A program made the position numbers and the translations under genes. Below the pieces are notes generated by a model. It saw nothing but the letters and a program-made list of their open reading frames with translations, was not told the DNA's origin and searched no databases. A DNA stretch of 64,000 bases from Kribbella italica. Its GTDB lineage: Bacteria; Actinomycetota; Actinomycetes; Propionibacteriales; Kribbellaceae. Positions 1 to 9,449 of this stretch are shown piece after piece. The first letter of the stretch is position 1. Each line of letters begins with the position of its first letter. The DNA lies in NCBI RefSeq assembly GCF_014205135.1, contig NZ_JACHMY010000001.1, positions 8,618,001 through 8,682,000 of the forward strand, written 5' to 3'.

Positions 1-179
1 TCTACGCCGCCTCCGACACCACGTTGATGCGCTTCGACCCCAGGACCTTCGCCATGACGGTGGTGGCCCCGAACCTCAACGGCGCCTGGTACAGCGGCTG
101 CCACGTCAACCGCGACGAGCAGGGCATCCTCTACACCATGCGCGGCCACAACCTCGTCGCCATCAACGACAAACCCTGA
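1..179 (+). CDS. C-terminal end of a protein of unknown function (partial)
   Basis: The window opens inside a gene; the frame starting at base 3 stays open for 58 codons and ends in TGA at 177-179. The visible tail contains a stretch reading LMRFDPRTF, then GAWYSGCH, and ends LVAIND followed by KP. Alternating hydrophobic strands with W and D residues look like the last blades of a beta-propeller, but this is only an impression. It converges tail to tail with the next gene, whose stop codon begins at the adjoining base. No function can be given. Confidence 0.6.
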   Translation, partial: YAASDTTLMRFDPRTFAMTVVAPNLNGAWYSGCHVNRDEQGILYTMRGHNLVAINDKP

Positions 180-959
180 TCAGCCCAGCGTCTGCCGAAC
201 CACCTCACGCGTCACCGCCAGCACCTCGTCCGGATGCGTGAGGTGAGCCGAGTGCGTCGCCCCGGGCCAGCTCACCAGCTCCGCGCCCAGCGCCTCCGCC
301 AGCCGCTCATGGCTCCGCCGAATCGCCGAGGTCGCCTTCCGGTCGGCCGTGATCACCACAGCCGGCACCTTCGGCAGGTCGGCCGGGTCGAACCCTTCCG
401 ACAACGCCCCCAATCCTCGTACTGCCCTTTCCAGCTTCGCGAAATCCAGCTCGGTCGCCCGAAAGGCCTCGGCGCAGTCCGGCCGGAGTTTCGGATCCGC
501 CGCGGTCTTCTCCAACGATCGCCGCATCAGCCCCGCGAGCCCGTCCCGCACGATCGGCACCCGCCCCAAGAACCCGGTCGCCCGGGCCACCAGTTCCACC
601 CGGCGGCTCAGCACCGGATCGATCAACGGCGTCGAGTCCACCAGCACCAAACCCGCCACGTCTTCCGGATGATCCCGCGCAAACAGGGTCGCCACCGCAC
701 CCCCGAGACTCTGCCCCACCACAACCACGGGCCCGAACTGCTGGGTCACCCGATGCAGATCCCTCGCCGCTGTCGTGAGGTTGCCTCCAGCAACAGATGA
801 CCCGGTCCCCGGCCGGTCGTGCACCACCACTCGGCACCCGGGGTCGTCGAGCAGCCCTTCGACAAGCCCAGGAAAGAACCCCTCCGCGCCCTCGGCTCCA
901 CCCGGCAGCACCAGAACTACCGGCCCACTCTCGCCGTACACCTCGGGTTCAGTCATCAC
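180..959 (-). CDS. Alpha/beta hydrolase
   Basis: A 259-residue single-domain alpha/beta hydrolase. The nucleophile elbow GQSLGG lies near residue 85, preceded by strand VVVVG. The N-terminal oxyanion segment is VLPGG. The catalytic histidine is in GATHSAH near the C-terminus, and an acid in the ITADRK segment is plausible. There is no signal peptide, so it should be cytoplasmic. The first two codons are GTG-ATG, so the start may be 956 rather than 959. Substrate cannot be predicted; the fold covers esterases, lactonases and epoxide hydrolases. It stands alone on the minus strand, 51 bases downstream of the stop-side of the next minus-strand gene. Confidence 0.85.
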   Translation of the reverse strand: MMTEPEVYGESGPVVLVLPGGAEGAEGFFPGLVEGLLDDPGCRVVVHDRPGTGSSVAGGNLTTAARDLHRVTQQFGPVVVVGQSLGGAVATLFARDHPEDVAGLVLVDSTPLIDPVLSRRVELVARATGFLGRVPIVRDGLAGLMRRSLEKTAADPKLRPDCAEAFRATELDFAKLERAVRGLGALSEGFDPADLPKVPAVVITADRKATSAIRRSHERLAEALGAELVSWPGATHSAHLTHPDEVLAVTREVVRQTLG

Positions 960-1010
960 CCCACGCTAGGCGCCCGCCCTGCCCCGACCAAGCTCATCCT
1001 GCCGGGATCT

Positions 1011-2039
1011 CTAGGGAGTCAGCTGCTCGCACAGCCAGCGGACGGCCATCGGATAGCGGTACTCGATGCCGCCGTGGGTGCCTTCGAAGAGTTCGAAGTG
1101 GAACTGTGGGCCGCCGAGGTCCTGAGCCGCGCGGTGGAAGGCGGTGGCGCCGAGGTCCAGGTGGTACTCGTCTTGTCTCCCGGCATCGATCCAGACCGCG
1201 CGGAGGGATCGCAGCGCGTCGGCGTACTGGGGTTGCCTGAGCATCGCGACCGGGTCCATCGCGAGCCAGCGGTCCCAGACCGCCGGGATCACCTCGCCGA
1301 GGTCGTCGAAGGGGAGCAGGACGGTGCCGTCCGGTTCGGCCGAGTACGCCGAGGCGTAGCCGTAGATCTCCATCAGGTGGAGGTCCTCGTCCGTCGTCCG
1401 GCCCGCGCGCTCCTCGGCGTCGGCGAAGAACTTCGCGTACGAGCCGTCGTACCGGTCGCGCAACTGCTTGGCCCGGACCGGGAACTCGGGCCGGTAGCAG
1501 ACCTCGAACGCCGCATCCCCGGCATGCGTCGCCAGGGCGCCGAAGACATCGGGCCGCAGCAACGGCGTCACCATCGCGGCGTAGCCGCCGCTCGACTTGC
1601 CGGTGATCGCGCGGTGGTCGCGATCGGCGATCGTGCGGTACTTCGCGTCGACCCACGGGACGAGCTCGTCGCACAGGTACGAGTGGTACTGACCGGTGCC
1701 CGGCGAGTCCAGGTACTGCGAGCCGCCGTACTTCGTCCACGCGTCGACGAACACCACGATCGCCGGCGGTACGTCGCCGGCCGCGAACAGCGCGTCCAGC
1801 AACTCGGGGTACGGCTGCCGGAACGGCGTCCGGTTGAACGACATCCCCAGGTGCCCGGTATACCCCAAGGCCACGTAGATGCTCGGGTATCTCTGCTCAC
1901 CCGCGTCGTCGTACCCCGGCGGCAGGTACACGAGCACCGGCCGCACGTGCGGATCGCCGAGCGGATTCCCGCGCAGCAACTCACTCTCGAACGACGACTC
2001 CTCGAACCGTCCGGCCAGTTCGGCACGCCAGGGCAACAT
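1011..2039 (-). CDS. Esterase D / S-formylglutathione hydrolase-like putative esterase
   Basis: A 342-residue protein of the putative esterase family (PF00756; enterochelin esterase / antigen 85-like alpha/beta hydrolases). The N-terminal strand VLVYLPPGYDD is typical. The nucleophile serine is in GKSSGGYAA near residue 149, and the histidine is in GTHGGIEY near 326. No secretion signal is visible, so a cytoplasmic carboxylesterase is likely. A strong ribosome site (GAGGAGG, about 10 bases upstream) supports the ATG at 2039. The gap to the upstream MuiA gene is 37 bases on the same strand, so the two may be co-transcribed. The natural substrate is unknown. Confidence 0.85.
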   Translation of the reverse strand: MLPWRAELAGRFEESSFESELLRGNPLGDPHVRPVLVYLPPGYDDAGEQRYPSIYVALGYTGHLGMSFNRTPFRQPYPELLDALFAAGDVPPAIVVFVDAWTKYGGSQYLDSPGTGQYHSYLCDELVPWVDAKYRTIADRDHRAITGKSSGGYAAMVTPLLRPDVFGALATHAGDAAFEVCYRPEFPVRAKQLRDRYDGSYAKFFADAEERAGRTTDEDLHLMEIYGYASAYSAEPDGTVLLPFDDLGEVIPAVWDRWLAMDPVAMLRQPQYADALRSLRAVWIDAGRQDEYHLDLGATAFHRAAQDLGGPQFHFELFEGTHGGIEYRYPMAVRWLCEQLTP

Positions 2040-2076
2040 GCAGGCTCCTCCTCGAGAACGATTGCGAACGGCAGGG

Positions 2077-3642
2077 CTACTCGCGCCAGCCGGTGAGGTC
2101 GACGGACTTGGCGGTTTCGACGCGGAAGCCGAGCTGGATCGTGGTCTCGGCGCCCGCGGCGAGGTCGAGCTTCCAGGTGATGACGCCGAGATCGGTGGTT
2201 TCGGTGGGGTCGGGACTGGCGGTGGTCGGTTTGACGGCGATCTCGTGGTCGCGGGCGACCGGTAGCTGGTCGAGGACCGTGACGCGGGCGGCGCGGGGCG
2301 TGTGGTTCTCGATCGTCGTCGCGTACTCGACCTCGCGCCGGCGCGTCGATCCGAGCGTCGCCTTGCCGGCGGTACGGCGGACCAGCTTGCGCTCGACGCG
2401 GATGCGGTCGTCCAGGCCGAGGGCGAGCTCGACGTCCTCGCCGGGGGCCCACAGCGGCAGCGCGGTCGAGCCGACGAAGTCCGCCTCGTGGAAGACGGCG
2501 GCCCGCCCGGCGGGCAGCGTGTGCTGCGACGAGTTCACGACCGTGGCGCGCAGGTGGACGTCGGCCGATCGCACCGGCGCGGTGATGTAGTCGAGCTCGG
2601 TGTCGAGGTCGACGGACGCGATCGTCGCCCGGTGCGAGGCGCCGTCCGCGGGGACGGCGACCGGTCGCGGCGGCGTGTAGGTCGCCGCGGTGACGCCCTG
2701 CTCGACGGTCGCACCGAGATCGGCGAAGGCAGGAGCCGCGGACACGGCTTCGGCGGCACCGAACGACGCCTGCCGCGCCGCCGCCTGACGCATACCACCA
2801 GCAGGAGCCGCCGCCACAGGGACCGGCGGATGATAGCGATCCAGGTACCAAGGATCGAGCTCGGGCACCTTCGCGCTCACCATCGGCCGCGCCGTCGACA
2901 ACGTCAGGTCGCACTCGGGCCAGTCCTCACCCGTGTGCTGGGTGATCAGCCCGAACCAGCTCAACGTCAACCGGTCACCTGACAGCCGTACGTCGTACGA
3001 ACTCGTCCATCCGGCACCCGGGACGACGTACGAAAGCTCCACCTCGACCTCCGCCTCGGCGTCCAGCGCCAACGCGATCGCGGCCGCGAGGCGGTCGGGC
3101 GCGCGTTGCTCCGAGACCGCGGCGAGCCGACGATCGGCCGCCGCGAGGCGCTCCTCGGCCTCGCGCCTCTCCGTGGCCAACTGCCGCCGCCGAGACCGCA
3201 CGGCGGACAGCCGCCCGGCCAGCGACTCGGTGAACTCGCCCAGGTCGACGCCCGAGTGACCGCCGGCCAGCGTCCGCGCGAACGAGCCCCCGGCCCGCCG
3301 CCCCAACTGCGCCAGGAACACGTCGAGCTGCGCCTGCACCTCGTCGGCGTCGGCCAGCTCCTCCACGAGAGCCAGAGCCTCGCGGCGCGCACGTTCCAAT
3401 TCCGCGATGGCTTCGTCGGGCGCCTGCGGATGATGCCGCACTGCCACGTCCACGCCGAGCACTGTCGCCGGCCCGCGCCCGGAGACCCGGACGGAGTCCT
3501 CCTGCAGACCGAGCGGCAACGACTCGACGTACACCGTCTGGTCACCGGCGGGCGCGGTGATCCGGCCGCGCCGGGTGACCCGGGCGCGGTCGGGATACAC
3601 GACGACGGCCACGATCGGGGCGTCCACCACGAGTTCGCTCAT
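2077..3642 (-). CDS. MuiA-family protein (DUF4140/DUF4139)
   Basis: 521 residues resembling the mucoidy-inhibitor MuiA family. The N-terminal DUF4140 part starts with VVVYPDRARVTRRG, typical of the family. A coiled-coil helical segment rich in A, E and R spans roughly residues 75-180. The DUF4139 beta-rich part follows, with the characteristic LSYVVPGAGWTSSYDVRL and DWPECDLTLSTARP stretches. There is no signal peptide or membrane span. Family members occur in many bacteria, but their biochemical role is not settled. The A/P-rich linker around residues 275-310 separates the two halves of DUF4139. It is downstream of the secreted subtilisin gene but probably separated from it by a terminator hairpin. 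Confidence 0.85.
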   Translation of the reverse strand: MSELVVDAPIVAVVVYPDRARVTRRGRITAPAGDQTVYVESLPLGLQEDSVRVSGRGPATVLGVDVAVRHHPQAPDEAIAELERARREALALVEELADADEVQAQLDVFLAQLGRRAGGSFARTLAGGHSGVDLGEFTESLAGRLSAVRSRRRQLATERREAEERLAAADRRLAAVSEQRAPDRLAAAIALALDAEAEVEVELSYVVPGAGWTSSYDVRLSGDRLTLSWFGLITQHTGEDWPECDLTLSTARPMVSAKVPELDPWYLDRYHPPVPVAAAPAGGMRQAAARQASFGAAEAVSAAPAFADLGATVEQGVTAATYTPPRPVAVPADGASHRATIASVDLDTELDYITAPVRSADVHLRATVVNSSQHTLPAGRAAVFHEADFVGSTALPLWAPGEDVELALGLDDRIRVERKLVRRTAGKATLGSTRRREVEYATTIENHTPRAARVTVLDQLPVARDHEIAVKPTTASPDPTETTDLGVITWKLDLAAGAETTIQLGFRVETAKSVDLTGWRE

Positions 3643-3704
3643 GTCCCCGACAGTAGCCGCCGGACGGGCTTGTCTGCCGAGCGTCGTCCACAGGCCACGA
3701 ACAA

Positions 3705-3736
3705 CCGGGCCGGACCCCGTGAGGGATCCGGCCCGG
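3705..3736 (-). terminator. Hairpin terminator after the S8 protease gene
   Basis: CCGGGCCGGA and TCCGGCCCGG form perfect 10-bp arms around a loop of about 12 bases. It lies 12 bases beyond the stop codon of the minus-strand S8 protease gene and before the MuiA gene start. There is no U-run, as is common for actinobacterial terminators. Confidence 0.65.
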
Positions 3737-3747
3737 CCGCAGCGTTG

Positions 3748-6700
3748 CTAGTTGACGACGATCTTGTCGACCTCGATCGTGAGGCCCTTGACGAGTGGCG
3801 TCGAGGTCCCGGTCGTCACCGACCCGGTGCCCTTCTGCACACCCTTGACGTTCATCGAGTACGTCATCGAACCGCCCGGCGCACCCGGCGTCGAGGTGAC
3901 CCGGTAGTCCTCCGTCGGCGGACCGGTGATCTGGCTGCCGGCGGTCCCGTCGAAGTTCTCGGCGCCGACGGTCAGGCCGTAGCCGGCCGGTGGGTCACCG
4001 AGCTGACCGTTGTAGTTGTAGGTGATGTCCTCGGTGCCGTTGACACCGATCCACTGCTGGAACACCTTCTGGGTCGTGGTGCCGAACAGGTTCACCCGCC
4101 ACTCCACGACGATCCACGTGCCCACCCCGTCGGTCAGAGTGGCCGCGAAGACGCCCGGAGCACCGGTCCCGTCCAGGTCGGTCCAGTACGACGCCAGCAC
4201 GTTGTTCGGACGCGCCGGATCGGGCAGGTTCTGCGGGGTGAACTGGATGTCCTCGCTGGACGACGTCCCACCGGCGACCGAGTACCCGTTCGAGGTCACA
4301 CCGAGCTGGGTGTAGGTCTGCCCGGCGAACTGGAAGGCCGGAACGTTGAAGTTCAGCGCCTGTTCGTCCCCGATCGGGGTCGGGGTGGTGAACGAGTCGA
4401 GCGGGATGTACCCGAACAACGATCCCGGTGCGATCACCGGCCGGTCGGGCTGGCGCCCGGCAAGCGTCGCGGTCTTGGTCGCGATCTGGGTGCCGATCTT
4501 GGTCGCGCCGGTGACGCTGTTCAGCCGCAGTTGCGAGCTCAGGGTGCTGGCGGCCGTCACCGACGTGCTCTGCAGGCTGTTGTTCTGCACGGTGACGGTG
4601 CAGGTCGACGCGCCGGTGTTGCGCGCGATCGTCGACGGCGTACAGGTCTGGTCGACCGGTACGACGCCTTCCTGGCGGAAGAACGCGACCGGCAGGTGCA
4701 GGGCCCGGCTGCCGCCGACCTGCTTGAGGTTGACCTGGCCGAAGTACTGGCCGTCGGGCAGGTCGGCCGCGGTGATGGCGATCGTCAGCTTCTGCGACTT
4801 GCCGGGCTTGACCTGGAACACCGGCGGCAGCACGGTGACGTTCGCACCGCTGACCGTCGTCCCGACGGCGGTGAAGGTGAGCGTCTGGTTGGTGACGTTC
4901 TTGACCGTCCGCTCGGCGGTGATCAGGCCGGGCATCGTCGGCGCGTTCACCGACGGCAGGTTGAGGTCGATCCGGTTCAGCGCGTCGGTCGCCGAGGCCG
5001 CGTAGTTGGCCGCGGTCTCGTCGAGCGTCAGACCGGGGTCGCCGGCCTTGGTGAGGTCGATCCGGCCGCTGCCGTAGTCGAACGGATCGGCCTGGGTGAC
5101 CCGGTCCGGCTTCTTGACCGTGGTCTTGGCGGTCGTGCTGAGGGCGGACTTGATCTGCCCCGCGGTCCACGTCGGGTGCAACGCGGCGACGAGCGCGGCC
5201 GCGCCGGCCACGTGCGGCGACGACATCGACGTACCGGCGATCGCTTGGTACAGCTGCCCGGGCGGTCCCTCGGCCGGGGACTCCGGCGTCGGCGTCTGTC
5301 CGGCCAGGATGTGCAGGCCGGGCGCGGTGACGTCGGGCTTGAGGAAGTCGCCACCGGGACCACGCGACGAGAACGACGTCATCACATCGCCCTGCCAGGT
5401 GGTCTTGTTGCCTTGCGTGAACGTCGCGTTGGTGACCGGGTGCGCGGCGAGGAAGGCCAGCAGCGCGTCGCCGTCGGGCTTCTCGAGCTGAGCGGCCGGC
5501 AGCCAGTGGTTGTCGCTGAACACGTCCGACGGTGCGGTGGCGTTGTACATCAGCATGCCGGCCGCGCCGCCCTGCCGGACGTTGAACCCCTTCAGCACGC
5601 GGCCCGGTGTGAACTGGCAGACGACGATCTTGTTGACGAAGATCCCCGGCGGCGCCGGCGTCGTACAGGCCGCGTTGTTGTACGGCGGCGCGGACGCGAG
5701 CACGACCCGCGTCGGGGTGCTGACGCCACCCGTGATCGAGATGCCCGAGATCGAGGCGGTCGCGCCGTCGCCGGTCAGCGTGATCGCCGACCGGAAGGTC
5801 CGGCTCTGCGTCGACGCCGCGACGGTGGTGACCCACGGGCTGCGGTGGTCGGTGGTGTTCGCGCCCGGACCCGAGTTGCCGGCCGAGGCCGCGACGAACA
5901 CGCCCGCGGCGTACGCGTCCAGGAACGCGAGCTCGACCGGGTCGCTGTACGGGTCGCTGCCGCCGGAGATCGAGAAGTTGATCACCTTGACGCCGTCCAG
6001 GATCGCCCGCCCGACGGCCGCGGCCGAGTCGCTCGGGAAGCAGCCCTCGGCGCCGCAGACCTTGTAGACCGACACCGCCGAGGCCGGAGCGATGCCGAGG
6101 ACCGCGCCGCGGTCGATGCCGAGCACGTTGGCGTTCGCGACCGGGCCGCCGGCCGACGTCGTGGCCGTGTGCGTCCCGTGACCGTTGGAGTCACGCGCGG
6201 AGTCGGGGTAGACGTCGCCACCGATCACCGCGTTGTAGGTGTCGAGGAACGGCTGCCCACCGATCAGCTTGCGGTTGCAGGTGTACACGTCGGACGCGGG
6301 CGTCAGCGGGTTGTCGCCGAAGTCGCACACGCGTGGTGTGCCGTCGACGGTCGCCGGTGGTGCCGGCAGGGTGCCGGGGTCGGTGAACGACGGGTGCTCG
6401 GGCCAGGCGCCGCTGTCCAGGATGCCGACGATCACGCCCTTGCCCGCAGTGGCGGAGCCGCCGAGCTGGTTGTAGATCGTCGGGGCGCCGATGAAGGCGC
6501 CGCTGGAGTCGGTGAGCAGCTTCTGCGGGTTGTCCTGCTGGATCGCGGCCACGCCGGGCAGCTTCAGCAGGTCGCGGGCCTTGTTCGCCTCGACGCTCAG
6601 CGCGACACCGCCGTACACGGTGCGCAGTTTCTGTCCCGCCCGCGCGCTCGGGACCCGGTCGCGCAACGCGGCGAGGAAGGTGTCCTCGACCGCGGTCACG

Positions 6701-7092
6701 TGCTTCAGGTACTTGGCCGAGTTCGCGCTCTTGGGCTCGAGTCGCTTGCCGGTGACCGCGGGGCTGGTGCCCGGCAGACCCTTGAGTCCACCGCGGTACG
6801 ACGACAGCGAGTCGTAGTCGAGTTTGACGACGACCCGGACCTGCTTGGCCGACGTGCTGGTGAGCAGTGCCGGGTCGCTCTTGGCGAGCTGACCGCTCGG
6901 CGATTTCGCGCCCTGGACCGTGCCGGCGACCGTCAGTGGCGTCGCGGTCCAGGTCTTGCCGTTGGGGACGATGGGGGAGGGGTCGGCGACCTCCGCGCCC
7001 AGGGCGGGCAGCGTGGCGGCGACCAGCAGGCCGGCGGACAGACCGGCGATGGCAGTACCTCGGGTCGTGCGGGTCCGGGCTCTGGACCTCAT
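3748..7092 (-). CDS. Secreted subtilisin-like S8 serine protease, multidomain
   Basis: A 1114-residue extracellular protease. The N-terminus has an arginine-rich n-region, a hydrophobic core and a signal cleavage near residue 33 (ALGA-EV). An inhibitor_I9-like propeptide region follows to about residue 190. The catalytic triad is visible: Asp in GVIVGILDSG (about 224), His in GHGTHTATTSAGG (about 306) and Ser in GTSMSSPHVAGAAA (about 622). A PA-like insert lies between His and Ser (about 440-560), as in large subtilases. The last 400 residues are Fn3/Ig-like beta domains with a pair of cysteines. An AGGAGG site sits just upstream of the ATG at 7092. It probably degrades proteins outside the cell. 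The target is unknown. Confidence 0.93.
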   Translation of the reverse strand: MRSRARTRTTRGTAIAGLSAGLLVAATLPALGAEVADPSPIVPNGKTWTATPLTVAGTVQGAKSPSGQLAKSDPALLTSTSAKQVRVVVKLDYDSLSSYRGGLKGLPGTSPAVTGKRLEPKSANSAKYLKHVTAVEDTFLAALRDRVPSARAGQKLRTVYGGVALSVEANKARDLLKLPGVAAIQQDNPQKLLTDSSGAFIGAPTIYNQLGGSATAGKGVIVGILDSGAWPEHPSFTDPGTLPAPPATVDGTPRVCDFGDNPLTPASDVYTCNRKLIGGQPFLDTYNAVIGGDVYPDSARDSNGHGTHTATTSAGGPVANANVLGIDRGAVLGIAPASAVSVYKVCGAEGCFPSDSAAAVGRAILDGVKVINFSISGGSDPYSDPVELAFLDAYAAGVFVAASAGNSGPGANTTDHRSPWVTTVAASTQSRTFRSAITLTGDGATASISGISITGGVSTPTRVVLASAPPYNNAACTTPAPPGIFVNKIVVCQFTPGRVLKGFNVRQGGAAGMLMYNATAPSDVFSDNHWLPAAQLEKPDGDALLAFLAAHPVTNATFTQGNKTTWQGDVMTSFSSRGPGGDFLKPDVTAPGLHILAGQTPTPESPAEGPPGQLYQAIAGTSMSSPHVAGAAALVAALHPTWTAGQIKSALSTTAKTTVKKPDRVTQADPFDYGSGRIDLTKAGDPGLTLDETAANYAASATDALNRIDLNLPSVNAPTMPGLITAERTVKNVTNQTLTFTAVGTTVSGANVTVLPPVFQVKPGKSQKLTIAITAADLPDGQYFGQVNLKQVGGSRALHLPVAFFRQEGVVPVDQTCTPSTIARNTGASTCTVTVQNNSLQSTSVTAASTLSSQLRLNSVTGATKIGTQIATKTATLAGRQPDRPVIAPGSLFGYIPLDSFTTPTPIGDEQALNFNVPAFQFAGQTYTQLGVTSNGYSVAGGTSSSEDIQFTPQNLPDPARPNNVLASYWTDLDGTGAPGVFAATLTDGVGTWIVVEWRVNLFGTTTQKVFQQWIGVNGTEDITYNYNGQLGDPPAGYGLTVGAENFDGTAGSQITGPPTEDYRVTSTPGAPGGSMTYSMNVKGVQKGTGSVTTGTSTPLVKGLTIEVDKIVVN

Positions 7093-7248
7093 GTGGGCCT
7101 CCTGTGAAGGCAGACGACGCCATCACCGAGGAAGGGCAGACAGGACAGACCAAGGCAACGCCGCGACGGCGCTGCTTCCCCCAAGGTCTGTGACCGAACC
7201 CCCCCGGGTTCCGGCGTACCGGCAGACACCCCCGCGGCACCCGCCTGA

Positions 7249-7274
7249 GGTGAGGCTAAGCCCACAACCTCACC
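7249..7274 (-). terminator. Possible hairpin in the 7093-7353 gap
   Basis: GGTGAGG and CCTCACC are 7-bp inverted arms, about 80 bases past the stop of the minus-strand zinc-ribbon gene and about 160 bases upstream of the protease start. It may end the zinc-ribbon transcript or be an operator. A GAACCC/GGGTTC dyad lies at 7196-7211. Otherwise nothing is visible in this gap. Confidence 0.3.
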
Positions 7275-7353
7275 CTCGGCCAGACCTCCGGCCGAACGGA
7301 AACTGACTCAAGCGTTTGCCGTCGACAACCTCTGCCCACGTCGTTCGCGCAGC

Positions 7354-7953
7354 TCAGTCGCAGGTGTCGCAGATCCCGTTGGCCGGCGTCTGCAGGTTGC
7401 ACTTCGGGCACTTGTTGATCGGCCGCTCGGCGATCGCGGCCTTCCGCGCCCGGCCGCGCGCCGCGCTGAGCTTCGACGGGATGACCGGGCTGCCACCGTC
7501 GGACGGCAGACCGGCCGACTCGAAGTGACGGTAGACGTTGAGCCGCTCGTGCGAGGCGTGCACGTCGGCGTCCGCGGGAGTGGTCCCGGTCGCGGCGCCC
7601 ACGATCGCGGCGTACCCGTCGAACACGCTCTCGTCGGTGTTCACGCACAGGGCCGACAGCATCGGCTCACCGCGGCGCAGGCTCTCGGCCGACACCTCGG
7701 CCAGCACGCCGCCCATCCACTGCCGGGTCGGCTGCTTGGTCCGGATCCCCGTCAGTTCCTGGACGCCGGCCGCGACGTCCTTGTGCTGGACCAGGCCCTG
7801 GTACTTCTTGGCGGCCCCCAGCAACAGCTCCCGGGCAGCGCCCGCCCACTCGGTGCGCGCCACGGCGATCCCGACATCGGACACCTCCCGCCACGCGCGG
7901 TCCTCGCCATCGGTCAGTTCGTGATCGGGTGCGGCAACATCAAAACTGGACAC
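7354..7953 (-). CDS. Conserved protein with C-terminal zinc ribbon
   Basis: 199 residues, not recognised as a named family. The first 160 residues are mostly helical, with no signal or membrane segment. The C-terminus ends with CPKC, a 10-residue spacer and CDTC, a four-cysteine zinc-ribbon of the kind that docks on nucleic acid or proteins. A basic run (RGRARKAA) precedes it. The stop follows directly after the last cysteine motif. It could be a small nucleic-acid-binding or regulatory protein. It stands between the protease and YihY genes on the same strand, with a 50-base gap to the latter. Confidence 0.7.
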   Translation of the reverse strand: MSSFDVAAPDHELTDGEDRAWREVSDVGIAVARTEWAGAARELLLGAAKKYQGLVQHKDVAAGVQELTGIRTKQPTRQWMGGVLAEVSAESLRRGEPMLSALCVNTDESVFDGYAAIVGAATGTTPADADVHASHERLNVYRHFESAGLPSDGGSPVIPSKLSAARGRARKAAIAERPINKCPKCNLQTPANGICDTCD

Positions 7954-8003
7954 CCGGCAGACCCTAACCGCCGGACCACCCGCCCACGAAACCCGCCGCC
8001 TGA

Positions 8004-8996
8004 TCAGGAGTCGCGGTCCGTGGGTTCGTGCGGCCCGAAGGTGACCTCGATCGTCTCGGCGGCCTTGTGCCGCTGCGCCTGGGCGTACATCGCGTACGCG
8101 CGGTGGTCGGCCGGCGTCAGGTCCGCGGTCGAGTCGTTGAACAGGGCCAGCAACGAGCGCGGGTAGAGCCGGTGCTCGATCACCGAGTTCAGCTCGGCGC
8201 CGATCACGGCGATCGTCGACGCGGCGTAGATGAGCCCGATCAGGCCCAGCGTCAGCGCGAACACGCCGTTCACCTCACTCGCCTTGGCCAGCACGTGCTC
8301 GACGTAGATCCCACCCAGCCGCTCGAGCAGGTGCCAGCCGACCGCGGTGAAGAAGGCTCCCGGCAGAATCCTCCGGAACTGCGGCCGGGCCTTGGTCGCC
8401 GGCCGCAGGCACAGTGTCAGCATCGCGGTCAGCACCAGCACCGAGCCGATCGACACCAGCCAGCCCATCCCGTTGACGATCTCGCTGGACATCTGACTGC
8501 CGGCCAGGACCGTCAACGTGGCGAAGCTGAGCACGGTCAGTCCCGCCAGCGACAACAGCGCCCCGGACCGCAGCCGTCCGTGGAAGGGATTGGGCCGGCC
8601 GTTCCGGGGGACTCCCCAGGTCACGTTGACCGCGTTCTGCACGGCCTGCCCCAGCCCGATCACGCCGTACACGGCGGCCAGCGTTCCGACGATCACCGCC
8701 GCCGTACTGCCCTGCAAGCCCTGTGGCGTCGCCAGCTGGGTCCCCACGATCGGGAACTCCTTGAGCGCCGACTCCAGCACGGCCTTCTGCAGGTCCTCGT
8801 TCCCCTGCAGGACGAACCCGAGCACCGACGAGGAGATCAGCAGCATCGGGAAGATCGCCGCGAACGCGTAGTACGTGACGATGACGGCGAGGTAGCTGCC
8901 CTGGTCGTCGAAGAACTTGTAGATCACAGCCAGCGGAAACCCCAGCCGGCGCCGCCGCCGCTGCGCAGCGTCCAACCGCTGCCCGAAGGTGCTCAC
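8004..8996 (-). CDS. YihY/BrkB-family inner membrane protein
   Basis: About 330 residues with six to seven hydrophobic segments, matching the YihY/virulence factor BrkB family (often misnamed ribonuclease BN). The family's first helix region GSYLAVIVTYYAFAAIFPML and the internal GAELNSVIEH stretch near the C-terminus are both present. The cytoplasmic N-terminus is strongly basic (QRRRRRLG). I chose the GTG at 8996 because the alternative ATG at 9035 adds 13 residues without a ribosome site; either is possible. The molecular function of the family is unresolved; transport has been proposed. Confidence 0.85.
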   Translation of the reverse strand: MSTFGQRLDAAQRRRRRLGFPLAVIYKFFDDQGSYLAVIVTYYAFAAIFPMLLISSSVLGFVLQGNEDLQKAVLESALKEFPIVGTQLATPQGLQGSTAAVIVGTLAAVYGVIGLGQAVQNAVNVTWGVPRNGRPNPFHGRLRSGALLSLAGLTVLSFATLTVLAGSQMSSEIVNGMGWLVSIGSVLVLTAMLTLCLRPATKARPQFRRILPGAFFTAVGWHLLERLGGIYVEHVLAKASEVNGVFALTLGLIGLIYAASTIAVIGAELNSVIEHRLYPRSLLALFNDSTADLTPADHRAYAMYAQAQRHKAAETIEVTFGPHEPTDRDS

Positions 8997-9053
8997 GCCC
9001 CTACCGTACGGTCCGCACCTCGCGATCCCCCGCACGCCGTCCGGCGTGCGGCG

Positions 9054-9380
9054 TCACCAGGACCAGCCGCGGGAGGCCAGCTCCTGCTCCACGCGCCAGC
9101 GGTTGTTCTCGCAGCGCTCCAGCTCCGCCTTCTCCGGTACGCCGGCCAACCGGCACGCCTCGTCGAGCAGGGCGTCGTACGCCGCCTCGACCGCCATCAG
9201 CCGGTGCGCCCGCGCGTAGATCCGCGGCGCGGTCTCGATCCGCTGGATCTCGGCGGCGAGATGGCCGAGCCGGGTCTGCAGCCGCAGCGTCTCGAACGGA
9301 TCAGCGGCCACGGCGGGGTGCCGGCGGAACCGTCCCGCCAGCTGACTCAGCGATGTCCGAAGCGACTCCATCGCGCTCAC
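9054..9380 (-). CDS. Small helical protein of unknown function
   Basis: A 108-residue, Arg/Glu-rich, wholly helical-looking protein ending in W-S-W. It has no signal peptide, no cysteine motif (two Cys only) and no membrane span. It lies 57 bases upstream of the YihY gene on the same strand and may share its transcript. The second methionine (four codons in, near 9371) is an equally good start. The similar length and charge of small actinobacterial hypothetical proteins does not point to a function. Confidence 0.6.
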   Translation of the reverse strand: MSAMESLRTSLSQLAGRFRRHPAVAADPFETLRLQTRLGHLAAEIQRIETAPRIYARAHRLMAVEAAYDALLDEACRLAGVPEKAELERCENNRWRVEQELASRGWSW

Positions 9381-9449
9381 TCCCTCCCCCCGACACTACG
9401 ACGGCCGGGTCACCGAGGGCGAGGCCTTGCGGAGTACTGTTTCGGTCTG

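Noticed and set aside
3106..7107. Very long open frame antisense to the S8 protease
   Set aside because: Arg/Gly/Val-rich shadow with no family likeness; the opposite strand has signal peptide, catalytic triad and ribosome site.
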